From NCBI GenBank assembly GCA_964558655.1, contig CAZLEX010000036.1:1-13113 (forward strand): a stretch of 13,113 bases of DNA. Reading direction: 5' to 3'. The translations under genes and the position numbers were made by a program. This stretch comes from RGIG6353 sp964558655. Lineage in GTDB: Bacteria > Bacillota > Clostridia > Oscillospirales > SIG627. The notes beneath the pieces were generated by a model. The model did not search any database. It was not told the origin of the DNA and saw only the letters and a list, made by a program, of their open reading frames with translations. This document shows, piece by piece, positions 1-5,923 of this stretch (positions are counted from its first letter, which is position 1; each line of letters opens with the position of its first letter).

Positions 1-64
1 AGGCACAACTGCCAAGTACCGATGGTACAACATATTGAATGACATTTTTAGTTTGTGGTTTCAT
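1..64 (-). CDS. N-terminus of a probable MATE-family efflux transporter (partial)
   Basis: A minus-strand reading frame opens with ATG at 64-62 and stays open to the window edge, giving 21 residues that begin MKPQTKNVIQYVVPSVLG. A short polar start followed by a hydrophobic stretch of the form K-Y-V-V/I-P-S-V/I-x-G is what many clostridial MATE (multidrug and toxin extrusion) transporters show at their first membrane helix. MATE proteins export cationic drugs in exchange for Na+ or H+. The start lies inside the 3' end of the marR gene (17-base overlap, different frame). An AAGGAG-like site sits 13 bases upstream, inside marR, so translation is probably coupled to it. The family call is an inference from very few residues plus the MarR neighbour; any polytopic membrane protein remains possible. 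Confidence 0.5.
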   Translation of the reverse strand, partial: MKPQTKNVIQYVVPSVLGSCA

Positions 65-506
65 TTTTATTGTGGAACTCCTTTTCTATGAGAGATAATT
101 GTTTTTGTCGTAAATTGATGAACAAGGCAAGTTCATCTTCCGTCATACCTTGATAGGCTCGTGCTTCTGCTTCGTGCAGAGGACGGATTTTTTCCTCACA
201 GAACTTCTTTCCGCTTTCCGTGAGAGAAATTGCTTTTCGATTGCGTGTCCCCGGAATGACCGTCAATGTGATATACCCCGACTTCGTAAAATAGGAAATT
301 GCCGTATTGACTGTCTGGCGAGGATACATCCACGCTTCGCAGAAATCGTATTGGGTATAAACTTCCTCCGTATCACACAGCGTGTGCAGAATCCATAAGG
401 CAGTATCAGAAATACCAAGCTCTGCCGCTTTTTCGTGGTACAGACTGTTCAACTTCTTTTCGATGTTATTCAAAACCGATAGGTGTCCCCTTAGTTTGTT
501 TTCCAT
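48..506 (-). CDS. MarR-family winged-helix transcriptional repressor
   Basis: This 152-residue protein has the usual MarR length and layout: N-terminal dimerisation helix (residues about 5-30), a winged helix-turn-helix (about 32-105) and a C-terminal dimerisation helix (about 118-145). The recognition helix is around PRQTVNTAISYFTKSGYI (62-79), followed by a wing with the charged turn PGTRNRK (85-91) and the strand-helix border SLTESGKKF (94-102), typical of the family. ATG at 506 is preceded by AAAGGAG with 7-base spacing. MarR proteins are dimeric repressors released by phenolic compounds, drugs or oxidation. The next gene, overlapping its end, looks like a MATE efflux pump, so this is probably its local regulator. 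Its own promoter carries two matching dyads, which suggests autorepression. There are cysteines at 44, 56 and 103, but no redox mechanism can be claimed. The family is certain enough; the ligand is unknown. Confidence 0.9.
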   Translation of the reverse strand: MENKLRGHLSVLNNIEKKLNSLYHEKAAELGISDTALWILHTLCDTEEVYTQYDFCEAWMYPRQTVNTAISYFTKSGYITLTVIPGTRNRKAISLTESGKKFCEEKIRPLHEAEARAYQGMTEDELALFINLRQKQLSLIEKEFHNKNETTN

Positions 507-520
507 TGTAACGCTCCTTT

Positions 521-575
521 CAAGTGTCCGATTACGGACAAATCTTATATATTATAATCCGAAAGCGGACACTTG
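521..575 (-). promoter_or_regulatory. Paired MarR operator dyads around the marR -10
   Basis: Two dyads of the form TCCG-N4-CGGA are present: TGTCCG/CGGACA at 525-540 (just downstream of the expected transcription start) and TCCG/CGGA at 558-569 (inside the -35/-10 spacer). Their centres are 31 bases apart, about three helical turns. Moreover, the 10-mer CAAGTGTCCG at 521-530 is exactly repeated in inverted form as CGGACACTTG at 566-575, so the whole 55-base block is itself symmetric about the -10 box. Two repressor dimers bound on the same DNA face would cover the promoter. The assignment to the adjacent MarR protein is an inference from position and symmetry. Confidence 0.75.
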
Positions 576-579
576 TCAA
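551..579 (-). promoter_or_regulatory. Perfect sigma-A promoter of the marR operon
   Basis: On the minus strand, -35 TTGACA (579-574), a 17-base spacer, and -10 TATAAT (556-551) match the consensus exactly. The start of transcription should be near 544, leaving a leader of about 37 bases before the marR ATG. Such a strong promoter in front of a repressor gene makes sense only if it is held down, and two dyads overlie it. Confidence 0.85.
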
Positions 580-655
580 TAGATTTAGCAAAAATAACAC
601 TTAACTTGACCACTTCGACTACACTCCCGACTTAATAACTTCTTGAACACTTACC

Positions 656-689
656 GAAAAAGAAAAACTGCCATCACTTGACAGCAGTT
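656..689 (-). terminator. Intrinsic terminator of tnpV
   Basis: On the minus strand a stem AACTGC (689-684) pairs with GCAGTT (671-666). It can be extended inward by TGTCA/TGATG through two wobble pairs, and is followed at once by the U-rich run TTTCTTTTT. It lies about 20 bases after the tnpV stop and separates tnpV from the marR promoter. Confidence 0.75.
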
Positions 690-709
690 CTCTTTCGGGC
701 AGTATTCCG

Positions 710-1081
710 TTATGAATACACAATATCGTTTAATACGATTTCATCAACGCAGGAACGAATGTTATTCATCAATCCTATCCATCTCATCATATCCACAGCC
801 TTTAATTGTTCAGTAACACCTTGCTTTCTTGCCATTTCTTTTATGAGATATTCAGCCATATTACAAGCCGAAGTGTCAATCTCGGCAAGGTGTTCATATA
901 ACTTTCCGCTTGTCAGCAGATTGTAATATAAAACTTTGTGATGTGTTTTGAGGTACTTCAATCGTCTTTGTCCCCATATGCCAATAGGCTGATTTTTCTC
1001 ATTGGAAAGCGTGATGTTGGGGATGAGATAATCTCCTTCTTGGCGGTAAGTTTCGCCTATTTGCTCAAATAATGATTTCAT
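710..1081 (-). CDS. tnpV: TnpV, transposon-encoded protein
   Basis: This 123-residue soluble protein matches the TnpV pattern known from Tn4451-type and other clostridial mobile elements. The start MKSLFEQIGETYRQEGDYLI is followed by P(N)ITLSNE, then GIWGQRRLKYLKTH (residues about 34-47), NLLTSGKLYEHLAEID (about 54-69) and, near the end, a GVTEQLKA...MMRW.G.MNNIR block (about 88-108). TnpV was found as an accessory gene of these transposons; its biochemical function is not established. The start is the ATG at 1081, with AGAGGAAA about 5 bases upstream. No recombinase gene is visible in the window, so tnpV here is either part of an element that continues to the left or a leftover. It points to horizontal acquisition of the neighbouring marR/efflux genes. 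Confidence 0.88.
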   Translation of the reverse strand: MKSLFEQIGETYRQEGDYLIPNITLSNEKNQPIGIWGQRRLKYLKTHHKVLYYNLLTSGKLYEHLAEIDTSACNMAEYLIKEMARKQGVTEQLKAVDMMRWIGLMNNIRSCVDEIVLNDIVYS

Positions 1082-1166
1082 TGCAGTTTCCTCTAAATTA
1101 TATTTTTTAGATTATTCTGCAATATACCGTATCGACTGTCTTTACCCCTTGTTTTCAAAACCTTCG

Positions 1167-1204
1167 TTACGGCACATCACCATTTTCGGAGTGCCGTAAA
1201 TTTA
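1167..1204 (+). terminator. Stem-loop with U-rich tail, pointing towards the clp 3' end
   Basis: A perfect 9-base inverted repeat, TTACGGCAC (1167-1175) and GTGCCGTAA (1191-1199), encloses a 15-base loop. On the plus strand it is followed by ATTTATTTTTTTC, as in a rho-independent terminator. No plus-strand gene ends here, so its role would be to stop readthrough into the clp gene from the opposite side, or it may be an element-end structure. On the minus strand there is no U-tract after the stem, so it is not a good terminator for clp. Confidence 0.4.
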
Positions 1205-1240
1205 TTTTTTTCAACATACTTTAAACAAATAAAGCAATTA

Positions 1241-3505
1241 TTATTTTGTTTGAAAGCTTTTGTTTAAAATATTTATTTCATCATTATCGTCCACATAAAA
1301 ACGAATATTTTTATTATTCGGGTAATTAAGCATATATTCGGATACCTTATTTTCAATTTCCGATTTGACGCTGCTTTTTATTCCTCTTGCACCCGACAGC
1401 CTGTCCGATATACTGACAATTTTTTCGCAAACATCTTCGGGCACCTCCAACATAACTCCCTTTTGCATACATCTCAAAACGAGTTCGTTTATGCACAAAG
1501 CCGCAATTTGAACGAGATGCTTTTTTTCAAGAGATGCAAAAATTACAACTTCGTCAATACGGGAAACAAGTTCGCGGGATAAAATACGGCGAGCTTTTTC
1601 AAGTATCGCACTTTTTGACTGTGAAGACGGCAAAAAATCTCCGAAACCGGCTCTTGCAAGGCCGGTATCGTTCGCGCCTATATTCGATGTAAGAATAATT
1701 ACAGTGTTTTTAAAATTGATTTCTCTTCCGGCCGAATCCGTAAGCGTTCCTCTGTCAAATATTTGAAGCAACAAATTTATAACATCATGATGAGCTTTCT
1801 CAATTTCGTCAAACAGAACAACGGACCACGGGAATCTTCTCAGCTTTTCAAACAGCCCTGCGGATTCGTCATATCCCACATATCCGGGTGGCGAACCGAT
1901 AATTTTTGAAACAGAATGGCTTTCGGAATATTCCGACATATCAAGCCGTATAAATCCGTTGTCCCCGAAAACTTCTTTTGAATAAATTTTCGCAAGTTCC
2001 GTTTTTCCTACGCCTGTCGGTCCTGCAAAAAGATATATCCCTCTCGGACGGTCGCTTTCGGAAATATCAATCATACTTCTGATATGAGCGAGACAAAGTG
2101 TATCGACGGCACTGTCTTGCCCGAAAATACGACTTTTTAATTTTGAAGCCAATCCTGAAAGTTCGGTTTTCTCCTTTTCTTCAAGCTTTCCGATGGGAAT
2201 CGAAAGAGACTCACTCAAGCAAAGCATTATGTCATCTTTTGTAACGGTATCCTGTTTCATAATCCTTTTGCGTGACGCCGCCTCATCCATTAAATCAATC
2301 GCCTTATCCGGTAAGTATCTGTCCGTTATATACCGTACCGATAAATCAATGGCGGCACGCAATGCTTCATCTGTTATTTTCAATCCGTGATACTCTTCGT
2401 AATTTTTTTTGATGCCGGAAAGTATTTTATATGCTTCTTCCGATGTGGGTTCCCGTATTACAATAGGCTGAAATCTTCTCTCAAGTGCGGAATCTTTTTC
2501 TATATACTTTTTATATTCGCGAAAAGTAGTGGCTCCGATTATTTTTACTTCATCGCGTGCAAGTGCGGGCTTTAAAATATTAGCCGCATCAACTGCACCT
2601 TCCGCCGAACCTGCACCCACGATGTTGTGAATTTCATCAATAAAAAGAATTACATTTCCCGCCTTTATTACCTCTTCCGTAATTGCCCTTATTCTTTCCT
2701 CAAAATCTCCGCGATACTTTGCACCCGCAACGACAGATGAAATGTCAAGAGAAACAATACGGTAAGACAGAAGAGGCTCCGGCACATCGGCATCGGCAAT
2801 TCTTTTTGCAATTCCTTCGGCGATAGCTGTTTTACCTACTCCAGGTTCGCCTATAAGACAAGGATTGTTTTTCCCTCTCCTCATAAGTGTTCGAATAACG
2901 CGATCACACTCCGTATCTCGTCCTACAACATCAGAACACTTCCCTTCAAACGCAAGTTCTACAAGGTCATGCCCGAATTTATTAAGCTGAGGAGTAAGCT
3001 TTTTTGAATTTTTAAAAAATTCCCGTCGGTCTTCTTTGCTTTGTGACGGTTCATCTGCAAGTTTACACTCATTTTCAATACTCGAAAGGAAAAGATTTAA
3101 TATTTTTGTTTTTTTCGCACCTGTAAGTTCGATAAGTTTCGATGCAACGGAATTATTTTCCTGCAATATTGCAATGGAAAAATGCCGTCCGTCCAACTTG
3201 CCGTCAGAATATCTCTTGGCAATATCTCCACTTTTTTCTATTATTTTTGAAAGAGTTACCGTTATGTCTGCCGAAGAAAGAACGGTTTTTTCGCCTTTTC
3301 CGAAAAGTGCTACCGTCCGTTGAAGAATATCGGCATAATTTATTTTAAAATGTAAAAATATGCGTTTGGAAGTATCATCGTTTTCACTTTCAGACAGCAA
3401 GGCCAACAATAAGTGTTCGCTTCCTATATAGGTATGCCCCAGCTCACACGCAATAAGGCGTGCAAATTCAAGCGTTGCTGCGGCATTCGGCGTAAACATA
3501 TTCAT
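1241..3505 (-). CDS. Clp ATPase of ClpA/ClpC class, lacking the middle domain
   Basis: A AAA+ unfoldase that would thread proteins into the ClpP protease. Starting at the ATG at 3505, which has GGGAGGG 8 bases upstream, it has 754 residues; a longer frame reaching 3550 has no ribosome site. Domains: Clp N-domain with two repeats (residues about 3-145, with FTPNAAATLEFARLIA and GSEHLLLALL); AAA module 1 with Walker A GEPGVGKT (219-226), pore loop AKYRG (262-266), Walker B ILFIDE (286-291) and arginine finger region ALERRF; AAA module 2 with Walker A GPTGVGKT (495-502), pore loop GYVGY (541-545), Walker B VVLFDE (562-567) and sensor 2 GARG (705-708). Between DEAAS and the next helix only about a dozen residues occur, so the ClpC/ClpB middle domain is absent, as in ClpA. 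An AGF tripeptide (619-621) sits where ClpP-binding loops usually carry [LIV]-G-[FL]. No ctsR, mcsA or mcsB lies next to it. The class is certain; the name clpA or clpC is ambiguous. Confidence 0.93.
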   Translation of the reverse strand: MNMFTPNAAATLEFARLIACELGHTYIGSEHLLLALLSESENDDTSKRIFLHFKINYADILQRTVALFGKGEKTVLSSADITVTLSKIIEKSGDIAKRYSDGKLDGRHFSIAILQENNSVASKLIELTGAKKTKILNLFLSSIENECKLADEPSQSKEDRREFFKNSKKLTPQLNKFGHDLVELAFEGKCSDVVGRDTECDRVIRTLMRRGKNNPCLIGEPGVGKTAIAEGIAKRIADADVPEPLLSYRIVSLDISSVVAGAKYRGDFEERIRAITEEVIKAGNVILFIDEIHNIVGAGSAEGAVDAANILKPALARDEVKIIGATTFREYKKYIEKDSALERRFQPIVIREPTSEEAYKILSGIKKNYEEYHGLKITDEALRAAIDLSVRYITDRYLPDKAIDLMDEAASRKRIMKQDTVTKDDIMLCLSESLSIPIGKLEEKEKTELSGLASKLKSRIFGQDSAVDTLCLAHIRSMIDISESDRPRGIYLFAGPTGVGKTELAKIYSKEVFGDNGFIRLDMSEYSESHSVSKIIGSPPGYVGYDESAGLFEKLRRFPWSVVLFDEIEKAHHDVINLLLQIFDRGTLTDSAGREINFKNTVIILTSNIGANDTGLARAGFGDFLPSSQSKSAILEKARRILSRELVSRIDEVVIFASLEKKHLVQIAALCINELVLRCMQKGVMLEVPEDVCEKIVSISDRLSGARGIKSSVKSEIENKVSEYMLNYPNNKNIRFYVDDNDEINILNKSFQTK

Positions 3506-3569
3506 TATAAAATCCCTCCCTTTATACTTGAATTTTTGCCTTATCTGCACTTAAATATTCACTTTATAC

Positions 3570-3598
3570 TTGCAAAAAACAATTTTTAGTATTATACT
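3570..3598 (+). promoter_or_regulatory. Promoter of the trmB-rluA unit
   Basis: The plus strand shows TTGCAA (3570-3575), a 17-base spacer and TATACT (3593-3598), giving a predicted start near 3605 and a leader of about 32 bases before the TTG start of trmB. The same 131-base gap must also hold the divergent clp promoter, for which I see no convincing -35/-10 pair and no CtsR-type GGTCAAA repeat. Confidence 0.6.
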
Positions 3599-3636
3599 GT
3601 ACACATACAATAACATTTGAATTCGGAGAAAAGATT

Positions 3637-4284
3637 TTGAGAGCAAGAAAAAGAAAAAATACACCTGACAGAATAACGGCTTGCGGAAAGCTTTATATTG
3701 ATAATCCCAAAGAAAACAAAGATGCGTTAAAAGATTTTTTAAGCGGAGATACACCTCTCAGCATTGAAATAGGATGTGGAAAGGGAGATTTTATTCTCGA
3801 AATGGCAAAAAAATATCCAAATCTCAAGTTTTTGGCAGTTGAAAAAGTTCCGGATATTGCCGTACTTGCCATGGAAAAGATTTTGGAAAACAATATCGAA
3901 AATGTAAGATTTATGTGCACAGATGCTTTCGATTTGCCTGAAATTACTTCTCCGTACAAATTTGAACGGATATATCTTAATTTCAGTGATCCATGGCCCA
4001 AAAAACGTCATGCAAAACGGAGACTTACAAGCGAAAATTACCTCAATGTTTATAAAAAAATACTTTCGCCGTGCGGAGAAATTCACTTCAAAACCGATAA
4101 TACAGAACTGTTTAATTTTTCTCTCGCGTCTTTTGCCGAAAACGGATTTATAACCAAAAACACCACCGATGATTTGCATCACAGCGAATGGGCAGAGTAT
4201 AATATTCTTACGGAATATGAAAGAAATTTTTCAGCAAAAGGATTTAATATTCACAGAACGGAAGCTTTTTTGAAACAGGAGTGA
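3637..4284 (+). CDS. trmB: tRNA (guanine-N7-)-methyltransferase TrmB
   Basis: This enzyme uses S-adenosylmethionine to methylate N7 of G46 in the variable loop of many tRNAs. The 215-residue protein has the standard TrmB length and motifs: an N-terminal MRARKRK basic start, SAM-binding motif IEIGCGKGDF (43-52), acidic strand end AVEK (67-70), the family signature NFSDPWPKKRHAKRRL (115-130) holding the catalytic and tRNA-binding residues, TDN (153-155), and the C-terminal T-x-Y-E motif (192-195). Translation starts at TTG, supported by a GGAGA site about 8 bases upstream and by the fit of the N-terminus to the family. Its TGA stop overlaps the GTG start of the pseudouridine synthase gene, so both RNA-modifying enzymes are made from one transcript. 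Identification is firm. Confidence 0.96.
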   Translation: MRARKRKNTPDRITACGKLYIDNPKENKDALKDFLSGDTPLSIEIGCGKGDFILEMAKKYPNLKFLAVEKVPDIAVLAMEKILENNIENVRFMCTDAFDLPEITSPYKFERIYLNFSDPWPKKRHAKRRLTSENYLNVYKKILSPCGEIHFKTDNTELFNFSLASFAENGFITKNTTDDLHHSEWAEYNILTEYERNFSAKGFNIHRTEAFLKQE

Positions 4285-5240
4285 TTAAAATAAGAAGTTT
4301 TACAGTAAACAAAAACGATTCCGGGCAAAGACTTGATAAATTTTTGTTGAAAATCATGCCGACAATTCCACCGGCTCTCTTGCATCGCTATTTGCGTGAA
4401 AAAAGAATAAAGCTTTGCGGAAAAAAGCCTTCTCTTTCCGACCGACTAAAAGAAGGAGACACGATTGACCTTTACATAAAAGATGAATTTTTCGAACACG
4501 AAAATAAAAACAATTTCAAAAAACTAATTCCTAATTTAAATATAGTATTTGAAGATGAAAACATTCTTCTCGTTGACAAAGTTCCCGGTGTTATTGTCCA
4601 CTCCGACGAAAAAAACGAATTGGACACATTAATAAACCGAATTTTGTCTTATCTCTACAGAAAAGGCGAATGGATTCCCGAAAACGAAAACAGTTTCACC
4701 CCCGCATTATGCAACAGAATTGACAGAAACACGGGCGGAATTGTAATATGTGCCAAGAACGCCGCAACCCTAAGATGTGTTAACGAAATCATCAAATTAC
4801 GGGAAGTTGAAAAAAAATATCTTGCACTCATACACGGAATCCCGAAGGAAAAGAACGGCAAAATTTCAAATTATATTCTCAAGAACAAAGACACAAATAC
4901 AGTTACCGTTTATGATACTCAGGTCAAGGGAGCCCTTGAAGCCCATAGCATTTACCGAATTTTAAAAAGCTCTGAAGAACGGAATATGTCGCTTGCGGAA
5001 GTTACTCTTCTTACAGGCAGAACACATCAAATACGGGCACAGTTCGCTCATATGGGATATCCGCTTGTAGGAGACGGGAAATACGGAATAAACAGAGAAG
5101 ACAAAAAGTTCGGATACAAATTTCAGGCTCTGTATTCTTATAAACTCACATTTAATCCCAAGTCTCCCGATTCGCATTTATATTACCTAAAAGGCAGAGA
5201 ATTTTCGGTTAAAGAAGTATTTTTTCAAAATGAAATATAG
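4281..5240 (+). CDS. RluA-family rRNA/tRNA pseudouridine synthase with S4 domain
   Basis: This protein would isomerise specific uridines in structured RNA, most likely 23S rRNA as in RluC/RluD. The 319-residue protein has an N-terminal S4 RNA-binding domain (about 13-68, with GQRLDKFL) and then the RluA catalytic domain. Seen there are ILLVDKVPGVIVH (95-107), the catalytic-loop motif NRIDRNTGG (145-153) with Asp148 as the nucleophile, KKYLALIHG (178-186) and GRTHQIRAQFAHMGYPLVGDGKYG in two adjacent pieces (246-269). NRID replaces the more common HRLD, but the Asp is kept. The annotated GTG start overlaps the trmB stop as GTGA. The only strong Shine-Dalgarno (AGGAGTGA, 4277-4284) runs into that GTG and would fit better with ATA at 4290, or with ATT at 4284, so the exact start is open. 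The target nucleotide cannot be told from sequence. Confidence 0.92.
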   Translation: MIKIRSFTVNKNDSGQRLDKFLLKIMPTIPPALLHRYLREKRIKLCGKKPSLSDRLKEGDTIDLYIKDEFFEHENKNNFKKLIPNLNIVFEDENILLVDKVPGVIVHSDEKNELDTLINRILSYLYRKGEWIPENENSFTPALCNRIDRNTGGIVICAKNAATLRCVNEIIKLREVEKKYLALIHGIPKEKNGKISNYILKNKDTNTVTVYDTQVKGALEAHSIYRILKSSEERNMSLAEVTLLTGRTHQIRAQFAHMGYPLVGDGKYGINREDKKFGYKFQALYSYKLTFNPKSPDSHLYYLKGREFSVKEVFFQNEI

Positions 5241-5283
5241 TTTTGTACGATCAGTACATTTAAGCGATGAATAAAAAATAAAA

Positions 5284-5327
5284 GGCACGGCAAACGGACA
5301 ATTTTTCCGCAGACCGTGTCTCTTTTT
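5284..5327. terminator. Bidirectional intrinsic terminator
   Basis: GGCACGG (5284-5290) pairs with CCGTGTC (5314-5320, one G-U pair), with an inner CGGA/TCCG pair in the loop. The plus side continues TCTTTTTAT, and the minus side reads into a TTTTATTTTTTATT run (about 5270-5283). It lies between convergent genes, the RluA-family gene ending at 5240 and the MGMT-like gene ending at 5355, and can serve both. Confidence 0.8.
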
Positions 5328-5354
5328 ATATCTTTTACATTTGAAAATCAAAAA

Positions 5355-5831
5355 TTAAATATCAAACAAAAATTTTTCGTAATCTTTTACAAAATATTTT
5401 ATGCTTTTTCTGCCCCGACTTACAATAGAATGTCCTTCGGATTCTAATTTTTCCCTTTGTGCTTCAATACCTCCCGGATATTTGGGGTTAAGTTCGCCGT
5501 TTGCTTTTAATGTTCTCCAATACGGTGTTTCGTTTTCCAAACGCTGAAAGCTTGCCCATGCCGCAACAGATACGAAAATTCCGGCGGTCATCGGATCTGT
5601 AAAATCGGCACCGTTGGATAAAGCTAAATATTCGCGTATTTTACCCACCGTTATTATTTTGCCGCAAGGAACTTTTTTCATTATTTTGTCATATTCAATC
5701 GGGGGAGCAAAATACATCTTTTCTCCTCCGTACTTTTCAATAACTTTTTTATCCTTGACAACTTGAATTTTCGGCATATCTTTGCTGTCAAAAAGCATTG
5801 CATTAAAATCTTTTTTGCTCTCGTTTGCCAT
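5355..5831 (-). CDS. MGMT-like DNA-binding protein without the acceptor cysteine motif
   Basis: This 158-residue protein resembles the DNA-binding domain of O6-alkylguanine-DNA alkyltransferases. Seen are the helix-turn-helix entry KVPCGKIITVGKIREYL (residues 53-69) and, after a conserved core ADFTDPMTAGIFVSVAAWAS (75-94), the segment TPYWRTLKANGELN (102-115). In MGMT/Ogt the equivalent region reads PCHRV, whose Cys accepts the alkyl group; here it reads PYWRT, so methyl transfer by the classical mechanism is excluded. Alkyltransferase-like (ATL) proteins also lack this Cys and flag alkylated bases for nucleotide excision repair; that role is possible here, but this subfamily has an extra N-terminal region (1-50) of unknown use. 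The ATG at 5831 has GGGGAGAGAG 9-12 bases upstream. It is probably transcribed after the two genes upstream or from a weak promoter in the 88-base gap. The assignment to the superfamily is good; the function is unproven. Confidence 0.75.
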   Translation of the reverse strand: MANESKKDFNAMLFDSKDMPKIQVVKDKKVIEKYGGEKMYFAPPIEYDKIMKKVPCGKIITVGKIREYLALSNGADFTDPMTAGIFVSVAAWASFQRLENETPYWRTLKANGELNPKYPGGIEAQREKLESEGHSIVSRGRKSIKYFVKDYEKFLFDI

Positions 5832-5898
5832 ACAGAACGCTCTCTCCCCGTCTACATAAAAAGCCGTGCTCTAAATCTGTCATAACCTTTATTAAATC

Positions 5899-5923
5899 TT
5901 GATTTTGCACATAACAAAATCAA
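5899..5923. repeat. Perfect inverted repeat at the end of the two-TM protein gene
   Basis: TTGATTTTG (5899-5907) and CAAAATCAA (5915-5923) form a perfect 9-base dyad with a 7-base loop; the right arm includes the stop codon of the minus-strand gene ending at 5920. The stem is AT-rich, and the U-rich tail (TTATTTTTATC) is on the plus strand, so it is a poor terminator for the minus-strand genes. It could be an operator for the MGMT-like gene or a 3' stabilising hairpin. Confidence 0.4.

Larger units (their letters stand above)
1..1204. mobile_element. Probable right-hand end of a mobile element (tnpV, marR, efflux gene)
   Basis: The tnpV gene is a marker of clostridial integrative and transposable elements, and the adjacent marR plus efflux gene form a typical cargo. 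To the right the chromosome becomes a run of housekeeping genes starting with clp. The boundary is placed near 1200 only because the change in content occurs between tnpV and the clp stop codon at 1241. No terminal inverted repeats, target duplication or recombinase gene can be seen, and the left end lies outside the window. The extent is therefore an inference. Confidence 0.4.

Noticed and set aside
578..655. Possible small gene or site between the marR promoter and the tnpV terminator
   Set aside because: No open frame with a ribosome site and no notable repeats; appears to be plain spacer.
1142..1201. Short minus-strand open stretch of 19 codons ending in NEGFENKG just upstream of tnpV, resembling the C-terminus of a truncated gene
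   Set aside because: Too short to separate from chance, no family recognised, and it has a stop immediately upstream. It overlaps the hairpin arms. Mentioned only as a possible remnant at the element edge.
3506..3636. CtsR-type heat-shock operator or clear minus-strand promoter for the clp gene
   Set aside because: No GGTCAAA direct repeats and no -35/-10 pair with acceptable spacing on the minus strand could be found, although TATAAT-like strings occur in this AT-rich gap.
3551..3754. Minus-strand frame of 67 residues rich in Phe, Leu and Lys across the clp-trmB gap
   Set aside because: Composition reflects AT-rich DNA, it runs into trmB antisense and has no start signal. The extra 15 codons added to clp upstream of 3505 are rejected for the same lack of a ribosome site.
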